This document shows positions 40,338 through 48,280 of a stretch of DNA of 64,000 nt, one piece after another (within the stretch, counting starts at the first letter, position 1; each line of letters starts with the position of its first letter). The stretch is from the NCBI GenBank assembly GCA_000995965.1, contig LBYD01000004.1, forward strand, positions 35,049 through 99,048, in the 5' to 3' direction. The position numbers and the translations under genes were made by a program. The DNA comes from Candidatus Moranbacteria bacterium GW2011_GWC2_40_12 (lineage in GTDB: Bacteria > Patescibacteria > Paceibacteria > Moranbacterales > UBA11712). The notes beneath the pieces were generated by a model that was given only the letters and a program-made list of their open reading frames with translations, made no database searches and was not told the origin of the DNA.

Positions 40338-40877
40338 ATGTTAATTGGCATCAAAGATTTACTAAAACTCGTCAAAGAAAAAAAGCTGGTGGAAAATCTT
40401 TCAGAAAGGGAGCTCAAAAATCCGGAAGGGTCGGGGTTTGATCTTCGAATGGGGGAAGTATACGAACTCGAAGGCTACGGCTATCTTGGCCTTGAAGAAA
40501 GAGAAACGCCAAAATCGACTCTGGTCGCGAAATTTGACGCAAAAAAAATTACCTCCTATATTTTCGAGCCGGGGAAATATTATCTCATAAAAACCATTGA
40601 AACGGTTAACCTTCCAATTGATCTCGCGGGAATAATTTTTCCGCGGACGACCCTTTTTCGTTCGGGCCTCGCGCTTTTCAATGGGATTGTGAACACCGGT
40701 TATCAGGGCGAGCTCACTTTCGGGCTATGCAACCTTGGCAAATCAAATATCAAAGTGGACATGGGCGCGCGCGTTGTCCATATCACATTTCATGAAGTGC
40801 TGGGTGAAGGATCGCAATATCGTGGCCAATGGCAGGGGGGGAGAGTGACGACGGAGAGACGGGAAAAACAAGTATAA
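40338..40877 (+). CDS. dcd: dCTP deaminase / dUTPase family
   Basis: This 179-residue protein belongs to the trimeric dCTP deaminase/dUTPase fold: GSGFDLRMGEVYEL, IIFPRTTLFRSGL and FNGIVNTGYQGELTFGL are the substrate-binding motifs. The arginine-serine pair in FRSGL and the glutamate in GYQGELTF fit dCTP deaminase (possibly bifunctional to dUMP). It starts four bases after the tandem repeat. Confidence 0.85.
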   Translation: MLIGIKDLLKLVKEKKLVENLSERELKNPEGSGFDLRMGEVYELEGYGYLGLEERETPKSTLVAKFDAKKITSYIFEPGKYYLIKTIETVNLPIDLAGIIFPRTTLFRSGLALFNGIVNTGYQGELTFGLCNLGKSNIKVDMGARVVHITFHEVLGEGSQYRGQWQGGRVTTERREKQV

Positions 40878-40920
40878 AAATTTGACGTACGGGTTTTCCC
40901 AACATCGAATGTTAGAAACA

Positions 40921-41526
40921 ATGAAAAGAAAAAAAGGATTATTTATCGTATTAGAGGGGTTAGACGGTTCGGGGACCACGACCCAGGCGAAGTTTTTGGC
41001 CGAATATCTCAAGAAAAGGAGCTATAAAATTGAATTAACATCCGAGCCGTCAAACAATATTATTGGCGGATTGATTAGGGGAATTCTAACCCGCCAGTGG
41101 AAGATCACACCAGTCGGGCTTCAGCTTCTTTTCGCGGCGGACAGGGCACATCATCTCGAAAATTTTGTTCTGCCGGCGCTAAAGAAAAAGCAGGTTATCA
41201 TCAGCACAAGGTATTTTTTTTCCAGTCTGGCTTTTGGATCGCTGGATATTGATCAAAAATGGCTTATCGAGATAAACAAAAAATTTCTGATTCCGGACGT
41301 GACATTTTTTATCGATACGAATCCAGCAGAGTGTTTGCGAAGAATTGCTAAAACGAGAATAAGAAAAGAATTTTTTGAAGAAAAGAAAAAACTGGAAAAA
41401 GTGCGGAAAAATTATTATCAATTGGTGAAAAAATATCCGCGATTTTACAAAATTGACGGTAATAAAAAAGAAAAAGAAGTTTTTGAAACGATAAAGAGAA
41501 TTATTGATAAGTTTATTAAAAGCTAA
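40921..41526 (+). CDS. tmk: Thymidylate kinase
   Basis: I start at the ATG at 40921 (MKRKKGLFIVLEGLDGSGT), 201 residues. P-loop GLDGSGTTTQ, the DR-type motif as STRYFFSSLAFG, and a LID-like arginine-rich stretch (AKTRIRKEFFEE) are present. It phosphorylates dTMP to dTDP. The stop codon TAA lies inside the left arm of the following palindromic element, so the last two residues are element-encoded. Confidence 0.88.
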   Translation: MKRKKGLFIVLEGLDGSGTTTQAKFLAEYLKKRSYKIELTSEPSNNIIGGLIRGILTRQWKITPVGLQLLFAADRAHHLENFVLPALKKKQVIISTRYFFSSLAFGSLDIDQKWLIEINKKFLIPDVTFFIDTNPAECLRRIAKTRIRKEFFEEKKKLEKVRKNYYQLVKKYPRFYKIDGNKKEKEVFETIKRIIDKFIKS

Positions 41527-41577
41527 GCTTTCCCCTTTCCTGATTATTAGTCTGGAAATTCCTCAAAGCTTAGCTTT
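41519..41577 (+). repeat. 59-bp two-stem palindromic element between tmk and gatB
   Basis: Arms AAAGCTAAGCTTT and AAAGCTTAGCTTT are perfect complements. The core begins CCCCTTTCC and ends GGAAATTCCTC, the same framework as the argS and xseA copies. It supplies the tmk stop. Confidence 0.9.
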
Positions 41578-41585
41578 AGGATAAC

Positions 41586-43115
41586 ATGAAATATAAACCC
41601 ACAATCGGGATGGAAGTGCACGTGGAGCTGAAGACGGACTCCAAAATGTTTTGCGCGTGCAAAAATGAGCTGGGGCTTGAACGGGTGCCGAACTCGAACA
41701 TTTGTCCGATCTGCACCGGGCAGCCCGGAGCGCTTCCCGTGGCGAACGAAAAGGCGATTGAGTTCGTCATTCGAGCGGGGCTGGCTCTGAATTGCCAAAT
41801 CGCAAAAATTTCCAAGTTTGACCGGAAAAATTATTTCTACCCGGACCTTCCCAAAGGATATCAAATTTCTCAATACGACCAGCCTCTTTGCGAAAAGGGC
41901 TACTTGGAAATAGGCGGAAAAAAGATCGGGATTACCAGAATCCATCTCGAAGAAGATACAGGAAAATTGATCCATCAAAAAGGGACGGATTTTAGCCTCG
42001 TCGATTTCAATCGGAGCGGAGTTCCGCTGATGGAGCTTGTGACGGAGCCAGATATTGAATCGGCGGAAGAAGCGAAAAAATTCTGCGAGGATCTTCAGCA
42101 AATTCTTCGGTACATTGAAATATCTGATGCGGACATGGAAAAAGGGCAGATGAGATGCGAAGCGAATATTTCGATTCGAAAAGAAAGTGAGAAAACTTTT
42201 GGAACAAAAGTTGAAGTGAAAAATCTGAACTCTTTCAAATCTGTTGAAAAAGCGATTGATTTTGAGATGAAAAGGCAGGAAGAAGATTTAGAAGAGGGAA
42301 AAAAAGTTGTTCAGGAAACGAGGGGCTGGGACGAAAGCAAAATGATGACTTTTTCCCAAAGAGAAAAGGAATCGGCCCACGATTACCGCTATTTTCCCGA
42401 GCCCGATTTGCCGCCGCTTGAACTGGATGTGCAATATGTTGATAAGATCAAAGCGGAACTTCCGGAACTCCCGGCGCAAAAAATTGAAAGGTTTCAAAAG
42501 GAATATAATTTGGCGGAAAAAGATGGGGAAGTTCTTGTGCGTGACAAAGATCTAGCGCAATTTTTTGAAAACGCGGTCAGTGAAGCTTGCGAGCTATACT
42601 CGTCCCTCACCGAATCAAAGAAAATTATCAGCAGAGAGAAAAAGAATAGCTGCAATGAATCTAAAAAGATAGATTTGGTGAGGGATAAAAATGACAGCAA
42701 AATTGTGAAACTAACGGCCAATTATATCATTTCCGAACTCAAAAAATATCTGGATGAGAAGCACAAGATTACTGATTTGAAATTAACGCCCGAAAACTTT
42801 GGGGAACTGATGAGTATTGTCGCTACTGGCAAAATAAATTCCAGCGCGGCCCAAACAGTGCTTGCGGAGATGGTGAAAACCGGCGGCGACCCGAGCCATA
42901 TCATCGCCGAAAAAAATCTGGGGCAAATTGAGGACGATTTGGAAATTGAAAAAATAGTCAAAAAAGTTATTTCAAATAATCCTGGCCCTGTCGCGGATTA
43001 TAAGTCCGGGAAAGTTGCGGCCTTGCAATTTTTGCTGGGTCTTGTTATGAAAGAGAGTAAAGGGAAAGTAGAACCAAAAAAGGCAATGGAAATAATCAAG
43101 AAGAATTTAAAATGA
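41586..43115 (+). CDS. gatB: Aspartyl/glutamyl-tRNA(Asn/Gln) amidotransferase subunit B
   Basis: This 509-residue protein has the GatB kinase-like core: GMEVHVELKT, CPICTGQPGALP, FDRKNYFYPDLPKGYQISQ and LVDFNRSGVPLMELVTEPD. The C-terminal YqeY-like tail contains GKINSSAAQTVLAEM. With GatA and GatC it converts misacylated Glu-tRNA(Gln) or Asp-tRNA(Asn). Residues about 340-367 are a lysine/serine-rich stretch coded by an inverted repeat (TCCCTCACC at 42603 and GGTGAGGGA at 42677), another in-frame insertion. gatA and gatC are not in the window. Confidence 0.95.
   Translation: MKYKPTIGMEVHVELKTDSKMFCACKNELGLERVPNSNICPICTGQPGALPVANEKAIEFVIRAGLALNCQIAKISKFDRKNYFYPDLPKGYQISQYDQPLCEKGYLEIGGKKIGITRIHLEEDTGKLIHQKGTDFSLVDFNRSGVPLMELVTEPDIESAEEAKKFCEDLQQILRYIEISDADMEKGQMRCEANISIRKESEKTFGTKVEVKNLNSFKSVEKAIDFEMKRQEEDLEEGKKVVQETRGWDESKMMTFSQREKESAHDYRYFPEPDLPPLELDVQYVDKIKAELPELPAQKIERFQKEYNLAEKDGEVLVRDKDLAQFFENAVSEACELYSSLTESKKIISREKKNSCNESKKIDLVRDKNDSKIVKLTANYIISELKKYLDEKHKITDLKLTPENFGELMSIVATGKINSSAAQTVLAEMVKTGGDPSHIIAEKNLGQIEDDLEIEKIVKKVISNNPGPVADYKSGKVAALQFLLGLVMKESKGKVEPKKAMEIIKKNLK
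42603..42685 (+). repeat. Inverted repeat inserted in gatB
   Basis: Nine-base perfect arms, extended by GAATC/GATTT, enclose about 65 bases of A-rich sequence read in frame. Confidence 0.65.
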
Positions 43116-43136
43116 AAATATTGAGGAGGGGAATCT

Positions 43137-43400
43137 ATGCCTAATCGAAATAGGCCGAACCAGGAGTGTTGGAAATTGGGTTGCGCAGCCGTGTCCAATC
43201 CGACCGGACGTGGTTGCAATGATGAAATTTGTCCTCAAAAATTCCCAACGCCTGGAGAGAAATTGGTCAAGGCCGATGAGGCAGCTTCAAGTGTTCCGGC
43301 TTCGGTTCTGAAATACACGCCGGAGGCAAAATGCACCTGTAATTTCGTTAATGGGGAGCACCAGGCCTGCTGTCCCCTCGGCAGAGGGAGGTCAGGCTAA
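43137..43400 (+). CDS. Small cysteine-rich protein
   Basis: This 87-residue protein has eight cysteines in pairs (ECWKLGCAA, GCNDEICPQ, KCTCNF, ACCPLG). The pairs suggest zinc binding or disulfides. GAGGAGGGG precedes the ATG. No signal peptide is visible. It is one of four such genes in 3.6 kb and is not otherwise recognised. Confidence 0.7.
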   Translation: MPNRNRPNQECWKLGCAAVSNPTGRGCNDEICPQKFPTPGEKLVKADEAASSVPASVLKYTPEAKCTCNFVNGEHQACCPLGRGRSG

Positions 43401-43447
43401 AAAAGTAAAAAGTTTTGGTGATTCCAATTATCAGAAGGAGAAAGACG

Positions 43448-43642
43448 ATGGCAAAAGTAGAAGCCTGTGAACAAATCGGTTGCGGTGTCGAAGGGAGAAA
43501 TTGTGATCCCATGGGAAAGGGATGCGATAAATTTGAGGAGGCCGGCTACAGGCTTACCACAGAGGGAACTCTCATTTGCGATCTCTGCGAGGAGGTTATC
43601 GGAACCCATACGGGATTGTGTAAAAACGCACGGGACAGTTAA
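43448..43642 (+). CDS. Small cysteine-rich protein
   Basis: Start at the ATG at 43448 behind AGAAGGAG, 64 residues. Cysteines occur as CEQIGCGV, RNCDPMGKGC and ICDLCEEV, the last a CxxC knuckle. It resembles the preceding gene in style. Function unknown. A GGCCAGG/CCTGGCC hairpin follows. Confidence 0.7.
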   Translation: MAKVEACEQIGCGVEGRNCDPMGKGCDKFEEAGYRLTTEGTLICDLCEEVIGTHTGLCKNARDS

Positions 43643-43668
43643 TACGGTTATGAAATCGAGCACCAACA

Positions 43669-43696
43669 GGCCAGGCGCGTAATATTGCTCCTGGCC
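43669..43696 (+). terminator. Hairpin after the cysteine-rich gene
   Basis: GGCCAGG and CCTGGCC form a 7-bp GC stem with a 14-base loop. The T-run is weak. Confidence 0.5.
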
Positions 43697-43718
43697 GTAG
43701 CTTTATAAAGATCTGCTG

Positions 43719-43747
43719 TTGACACATTATTCGGCGATTTATATAAT
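43719..43747 (+). promoter_or_regulatory. Consensus sigma70 promoter upstream of pyrB
   Basis: TTGACA at 43719-43724 and TATAAT at 43742-43747 with 17 bases between: both boxes perfect. Transcription should begin near 43754. Confidence 0.8.
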
Positions 43748-43801
43748 GACAAAGATGACAAGAAATTTTGGAGCAAAATATAAATTAGTGTTTTAACGGA
43801 T

Positions 43802-43829
43802 TCCCACCCGAGCGGTGGGAGTTTTTTTT
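43802..43829 (+). terminator. Intrinsic terminator in the pyrB leader (possible attenuator)
   Basis: TCCCACC and GGTGGGA form a 7-bp stem followed by eight Ts, about 48 bases after the predicted start and 35 before the pyrB ATG. Such a position fits attenuation of pyrB or a separate short RNA. Confidence 0.8.
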
Positions 43830-43864
43830 GTAAAAGACGTATAGTTTAACAGTAAAAATAAATT

Positions 43865-44902
43865 ATGAAAAAGACACTAAAAGGGCAATCAATTCTGGAA
43901 GCCCAGCAGTTCAGCAGGGAAATTCTGGACGATTTGTTTTCGGAGGCGGATAAAATGCAGGGAGTCTGCAAATTTTTGGACGGGGGAGATGTTCCCGAAG
44001 AAGCGATGCATGAGTGCGGGGACATCAAAGCGGGAATGGCGGAGAAAAAAATCGCGCTGCTTTTTTATGAACCGAGCACCCGAACCTGGTCTTCGTTTTA
44101 TGTCGCGGCGGAAAATCTTGGCGCGAGAGTAATGGCGATTCCGCCGGCACGGCAATTTTCATCAGTCGTGAAAGGGGAGACGGTGAAAGACACAATTGCC
44201 ATGTTTTGCGGCTACGGCATTGACGCGATTGTGATGCGTTCGGACAAAGAGGGAATGGCAAAAGAAGCGGACGAAGCGGCGCACTCGAACGGCCGCCAGG
44301 TTTCAATCATCAACGCTGGTGACGGCAAAGGCCAGCATCCGACGCAGGCGCTTCTGGATCTTTACACAATCAAAAGATTTTTTGAAAATGAACTTAGGAA
44401 GGATATTCACAAGGAAAAAATAAGCATCGCATATGTCGGGGATCTCGCAAATGGGCGGACAGTCCGGTCGCTCGCGTACCTTCTCAACAAATACCAAGAT
44501 TCGGAAAAACTCGAATTTTTCTTTGTTTCGCCTTCGGTTCTGAAAATGAGAGATGATATCAAGGAATATCTCGAAAAAAAAGGCGTGAAGTTTTCCGAAC
44601 ATGAGAAACTGATCGATGTCGCGAACAAGGCGGATGTTTGCTATATGACGCGCGTGCAAAAAGAAAGATTGGAAGGGATTCAAGTTGATTATGATTTTAT
44701 CCGAAGCAATTGTTCGATAACCAAAGAAGTCGTGAAGAAATTGAAAAAAGAAGCGATTGTGATGCATCCATTGCCGCGCGATCCGACTTTCGGAGAAATT
44801 CCAGAATGGTTCGACAGCGACCCCAGGGCGAAATATATCCAGCAGGCCGAGAACGGGCTCTATGTCCGGATGGCGCTTCTCAAAAAGGTGCTTTTGGGAT
44901 AA
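43865..44902 (+). CDS. pyrB: Aspartate carbamoyltransferase catalytic subunit
   Basis: This 345-residue protein has the carbamoyl-phosphate site YEPSTRTWSSF, the HPTQALLDLYT motif and the aspartate-side loop MHPLPRDPTFGEIPEW. It is slightly longer than the usual ~310 residues. The HPTQ and HPLPR motifs and the loop contents fit aspartate rather than ornithine transcarbamylase. It catalyses the first committed step of pyrimidine synthesis. No pyrI or other pyr gene is adjacent. Confidence 0.92.
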   Translation: MKKTLKGQSILEAQQFSREILDDLFSEADKMQGVCKFLDGGDVPEEAMHECGDIKAGMAEKKIALLFYEPSTRTWSSFYVAAENLGARVMAIPPARQFSSVVKGETVKDTIAMFCGYGIDAIVMRSDKEGMAKEADEAAHSNGRQVSIINAGDGKGQHPTQALLDLYTIKRFFENELRKDIHKEKISIAYVGDLANGRTVRSLAYLLNKYQDSEKLEFFFVSPSVLKMRDDIKEYLEKKGVKFSEHEKLIDVANKADVCYMTRVQKERLEGIQVDYDFIRSNCSITKEVVKKLKKEAIVMHPLPRDPTFGEIPEWFDSDPRAKYIQQAENGLYVRMALLKKVLLG

Positions 44903-45000
44903 TTTTCTACAGACTGCGAAATGATTACGAAAATACGAACCATATGCTAGGAGTTTGCGTTGAATGCCGCAATATTGAGTAAATTAAAGAAATAGTGGGC

Positions 45001-45029
45001 TTGACAGGATTTTTCGGTTGTAATAATAT
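45001..45029 (+). promoter_or_regulatory. Sigma70 promoter upstream of a short leader
   Basis: TTGACA at 45001-45006 and TAATAT at 45024-45029 with 17 bases between. Confidence 0.65.
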
Positions 45030-45088
45030 TATAAAAATGACAAAAAATACCGGATACAAGAAAATATTGACTGTTTCATGACGGAAAA

Positions 45089-45113
45089 CCGCCCACGGGG
45101 GCGGATTTTTTTT
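45089..45113 (+). terminator. Intrinsic terminator, leader of the 45187 gene
   Basis: CCGCCC and GGGCGG form the stem, followed by ATTTTTTTT. It lies about 55 bases after the predicted transcription start and 74 before the next ATG. A perfect palindrome, CCGGCAAAAATTTGCCGG, follows at 45142-45159 just before the ribosome-binding site. Confidence 0.8.
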
Positions 45114-45186
45114 AGCTCTTTAACTAAAGAAGAGATAAAGTCCGGCAAAAATTTGCCGGTATTATTTGAGGAGGTAAGGAGGGATT

Positions 45187-45492
45187 ATGAATAAGGGAAA
45201 TTTAGCGGAAAATGGCGATGTCGGAACAATCTGTTGTCCCTTTGCGAATGGAGCCTGTCGATTAGTACGGTGTCCCTGGTTCCATGAGAGTACTGTCCAG
45301 GTGTGCAATAACATCGGGGTCCTTGAAGAAATTTCACGGTTGCTGATGCAGGAAGGATTTATCGTCGAAGGACTATCCATCCGTTGCGGGACATGCGGCA
45401 CCCTAAATGGACACGGAAATGTCCCTGAAACGGGAGAAATCTGTCCGAAGAGATTTTGCTCGCTCCGCATCAATATCCTCACCGATCCCTAA
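45187..45492 (+). CDS. Small cysteine-rich protein
   Basis: This 101-residue protein has nine cysteines: TICCPFANGACRLVRCPWF, QVCNN, RCGTCG and EICPKRFC. RCGTCG is a zinc-ribbon-like CxxC and a second pair closes the chain. Very strong ribosome-binding region (GAGGAGGTAAGGAGGG). A promoter with a short terminated leader lies in front. No family recognised. Confidence 0.7.
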   Translation: MNKGNLAENGDVGTICCPFANGACRLVRCPWFHESTVQVCNNIGVLEEISRLLMQEGFIVEGLSIRCGTCGTLNGHGNVPETGEICPKRFCSLRINILTDP

Positions 45493-45508
45493 TTCATCCA
45501 CCTACAGC

Positions 45509-45536
45509 AGAGCCCCGGTCATTTTGACGGGGCTCT
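45509..45536 (+). terminator. Intrinsic terminator
   Basis: AGAGCCCCG and CGGGGCTCT form a 9-bp stem, then AAAACTTTTTT. It separates the cysteine-rich gene from the convergent miaA. Confidence 0.85.
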
Positions 45537-45565
45537 AAAACTTTTTTACAGTATACTGTAAAATT

Positions 45566-46540
45566 TTATTTGAGAAATATCTTTACTGATTTTTCTATTT
45601 GCTGATAGTTTTTCAGCCATTTGATTCTTTTGTCTCGCTTGAACCAGGTCATCTGGCGCTTGGCGTAATTTTTTTCAGCTTGTGTGACTTTTTCAACGAG
45701 TTCTTTTTTTGATATTTTATTTTGCAGATATAAAGGAATCCACAAATAGGCAAGGCCGAAGGATTGTATTTTTTTCCAAGACAGACCCTGCTGATGTAAT
45801 TTTTCAACTTCAGCGATCATGCCTTGCTTGAAACGAGCGAGGACGCGTTTTTCGATATTCAGATATAATTTTTCTTTGGGGAGCTTGAGACCAATCTGCA
45901 ATATCTGGTATCTGGTATTTAGTATCTGGTATTTTTTATTTTTAATCTTAGGCACTTTGCCAATTTTTATGGCTATCTCGATTGCTCTAATCAATCTAAC
46001 TTTATTTTTAGAATCTATATTTTTTGATCTTGCGGAATCTAATTTCTTAAGCATTGTGAATAATTTTTCTGCCGAATATCTTTCAAGCTTTTTGCGCAGT
46101 TTCCAGTCTGGTTTCACCTCTGGAAAATTCACATCGTCGACAATGGATTGAATCCAAAAACCTGTCCCGCCGCAAATGATGGGGAGCTTCCCACGCTTCA
46201 GAATATCATCAATTATTTTTTCAGATTGTTTCTTGAATTTAGCGACATTGAAGTCGATTTGTGGACTCACAATATCAATCATGTGGTGGGGGATGCCGTG
46301 GGAAAGGAATATTATTTTTTTTGTAGCGAGATCCTTCGGCGCGCTTCGCGTGCTCAGGATGACGGGCGTTAGTTTGCCCGTCACTTTTCCAGTTCCGATG
46401 TCCATCCCGCGAAATATCTGCCGGCTGTCGGCAGAAATTATTTCACCATTAAACTTCTTGGCCATTTTAATGGCAATATCGGACTTTCCGGAAGAGGTTG
46501 GTCCGAGGATTACGAGAATCTTATTTTTGCTTGAATTCAT
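45566..46540 (-). CDS. miaA: tRNA dimethylallyltransferase
   Basis: This 324-residue enzyme adds a dimethylallyl group to A37 of tRNAs reading UNN codons. P-loop LGPTSSGKSDIA, SADSRQIFRGMDIGTGKV, GIPHHMIDIVSP and PIICGGTGFWIQSIVDD are all present. Two insertions are visible: residues about 53-70 (LTPVILSTRSAPKDLAT, from a palindromic repeat at 46331-46383) and about 203-214, where KYQILNTRYQIL is coded by tandem ATCTGGTATT units (45899-45934). The product is the substrate of MiaB, coded just upstream. Confidence 0.94.
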   Translation of the reverse strand: MNSSKNKILVILGPTSSGKSDIAIKMAKKFNGEIISADSRQIFRGMDIGTGKVTGKLTPVILSTRSAPKDLATKKIIFLSHGIPHHMIDIVSPQIDFNVAKFKKQSEKIIDDILKRGKLPIICGGTGFWIQSIVDDVNFPEVKPDWKLRKKLERYSAEKLFTMLKKLDSARSKNIDSKNKVRLIRAIEIAIKIGKVPKIKNKKYQILNTRYQILQIGLKLPKEKLYLNIEKRVLARFKQGMIAEVEKLHQQGLSWKKIQSFGLAYLWIPLYLQNKISKKELVEKVTQAEKNYAKRQMTWFKRDKRIKWLKNYQQIEKSVKIFLK

Positions 46541-46600
46541 AATTCAAATTTGACGAAATATCTATAATTGATGTTCAATAATGATAAAGGAGGAAGAGTC

Positions 46601-46765
46601 ATGGCGGAAATTGAATACTATTGTGTTCATAACTGCGGCATGAGAGTTGGCGGGCCTGGAGAGGTTTGCCAAAGTTGTTCTGGCAGGCATGGAGTTGCAC
46701 CTCCTCTGAAGCCTTCTTCTCTGCCAAACCCACAAAGTGCTTATCCTTATGATCTTTTCAGGTAA
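46601..46765 (+). CDS. Small cysteine-rich protein
   Basis: Start at the ATG at 46601, right behind AAAGGAGGAAGAGTC, 54 residues. Cysteines: YYCVHNCGMRV and EVCQSCSG, two knuckles that would form one zinc ribbon. The tail is proline/serine-rich. It runs against miaA and miaB and ends at its own terminator. Fourth member of the cysteine-rich group. Confidence 0.65.
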   Translation: MAEIEYYCVHNCGMRVGGPGEVCQSCSGRHGVAPPLKPSSLPNPQSAYPYDLFR

Positions 46766-46782
46766 GCTTTGCTGTGCCCTTC

Positions 46783-46812
46783 CGGCGAACTCCTTAATTC
46801 GGGGGTTCGCCG
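46783..46812. terminator. Intrinsic terminator between convergent genes
   Basis: CGGCGAAC and GTTCGCCG form an 8-bp stem, followed by CTTTTAAA. It is shared between the cysteine-rich gene and miaB. Confidence 0.65.
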
Positions 46813-46815
46813 CTT

Positions 46816-48279
46816 TTAAATTGCTATTCCTACCAGGCCGAAAGCTTTTGCTTTTGTGATTTTGACTTTCACGAAACTCCCCAAGCACCAATCCCGCTTC
46901 GCGTGATGATGCGGGGCAAGGCAGATGGGTATTTTTTTGTTAGAGGAAAAAAGAACTTTCTTTTGGGTGCGGGTGTGAGCGAGATATTTGTGTTTATCCA
47001 AAGCTCGGCTTTTTCCTTCCGCCGCTTTGGCGCGGCGGAATTCCTCAAAGCCAAGCTTTTTATCGATCAAAACCTCAAAAACTTTTCCGAAATATTTTTT
47101 GTTGTTCGCGAGCGCGGTTTTGGCGAGGATATCCGTGAGAACCTTTTCGCGGCGGGCCTTTTCTTTTTTTGACACAGTGTCTTTCAGTTTCCAAGCGGCG
47201 GTTTCGGGGCGGGGGGAATACTGGGAGATATAGGCCATGTCGAATTTCAACTCCTTCAAAAACTTCGCCGTGTTTTCGAACTGTTTTTTGGTTTCGCCTG
47301 GGAAACCGACGATGATGTCAGTGGAGATGCAGGGGCTGATTCCGGGTTTATATTTTTTATAAACGTTGATGACTTTCTTGATAAGTTTTTTATAATGTTC
47401 AATTGTGTATTTGCGGTTCATTCGTCTAAGTATTTCATTGTCTCCCGATTGGGCGGGGAGTGAAATATACTCGCAAACTTTCTTTGCCTTGGCAATTGTT
47501 TCGATCAGTTCGTCCGACATGTCTTTGGGATGGGATGTAAGGAAAGTCAGCCAGAAATTGCCCGGGATTTGTTCAATGAGGCGGAGGAGTTTGGGGAAAC
47601 CGATAGTTGGATCCTCCTTCACTAAAGCTTCGGAGGATGAATTCTTTTTGCTGTCGCAATAAGAATTCACATTCTGGCCCAGCAGGATAATTTCTTTATA
47701 TCCTTTCTTAATCAAATTTTTTACCTCATAGAGGATATCTTTGGCGGGCCGGGAATATTCACGTCCGCGGGCATAAGGGACGACACAATAGGCGCAGAAA
47801 TTGTCGCAGCCGGTCATTATCGGCACGTATGCCGTGTATGGTTTTGCATAGTCGGGCTTAATTTTAAGATAGTCGTTATATATTTTATGGCGAGAAGAAT
47901 TTTGAATTGCGAAACGTGAATTGGAAATAAATTTGGAGATATCTGACGGAAAATCATTAATGGTCGTGAATAGATTTACTTTTCTTTTCAGTCTTCTTTG
48001 CACGTCTTTGCGATGGGCGAGACAGCCGGTGAGGATGATTATTTTCTCCGGATGTTTTTTCCGGATGTTATGGATCTGGCCATACACTCGGTCCTCGGCG
48101 GTTTGGCGCACGCCGCAAGTGACGAAAATGATTAAGCCCGCCGACGCTAAAGCTTTGGCGGGTGAATCCGCCTCGTTTTTAAAAGCTGGTTCAAGGCCCA
48201 GCTTTTCTAAAATCGTAGAAATTCTTTCGGCATCGGAATAATTCATCTGGCAGCCGAATATTTTCATGAAATATTGCAT
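46816..48279 (-). CDS. miaB: tRNA-2-methylthio-N6-dimethylallyladenosine synthase
   Basis: I start at the ATG at 48279 (MQYFMKIFGCQMNYSDAER), one base after the thrS stop, about 487 residues. The UPF0004 domain cysteines (FGCQMN, TCGVRQ, TGCLAHRK), the radical SAM motif CDNFCAYC, and a TRAM domain at the end are present. It methylthiolates i6A37 made by MiaA. Three repeat-derived insertions occur: residues about 40-48 (SPAKALASAG), 214-223 (SSSEALVKED) and 407-427 (LGFEEFRRAKAAEGKSRAL), none touching cluster ligands. Confidence 0.95.
   Translation of the reverse strand: MQYFMKIFGCQMNYSDAERISTILEKLGLEPAFKNEADSPAKALASAGLIIFVTCGVRQTAEDRVYGQIHNIRKKHPEKIIILTGCLAHRKDVQRRLKRKVNLFTTINDFPSDISKFISNSRFAIQNSSRHKIYNDYLKIKPDYAKPYTAYVPIMTGCDNFCAYCVVPYARGREYSRPAKDILYEVKNLIKKGYKEIILLGQNVNSYCDSKKNSSSEALVKEDPTIGFPKLLRLIEQIPGNFWLTFLTSHPKDMSDELIETIAKAKKVCEYISLPAQSGDNEILRRMNRKYTIEHYKKLIKKVINVYKKYKPGISPCISTDIIVGFPGETKKQFENTAKFLKELKFDMAYISQYSPRPETAAWKLKDTVSKKEKARREKVLTDILAKTALANNKKYFGKVFEVLIDKKLGFEEFRRAKAAEGKSRALDKHKYLAHTRTQKKVLFSSNKKIPICLAPHHHAKRDWCLGSFVKVKITKAKAFGLVGIAI
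47000..47059 (-). repeat. 60-bp two-stem palindromic element inside miaB
   Basis: Arms AAAGCTCGGCTTT and AAAGCCAAGCTTT (one C/T mismatch, the same pair as in argS). The inner stem TTCCGCCGC/GCGGCGGAA is perfect, so the inner stem differs wholly from other copies while staying paired. Confidence 0.9.
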
Positions 48280-48280
48280 G

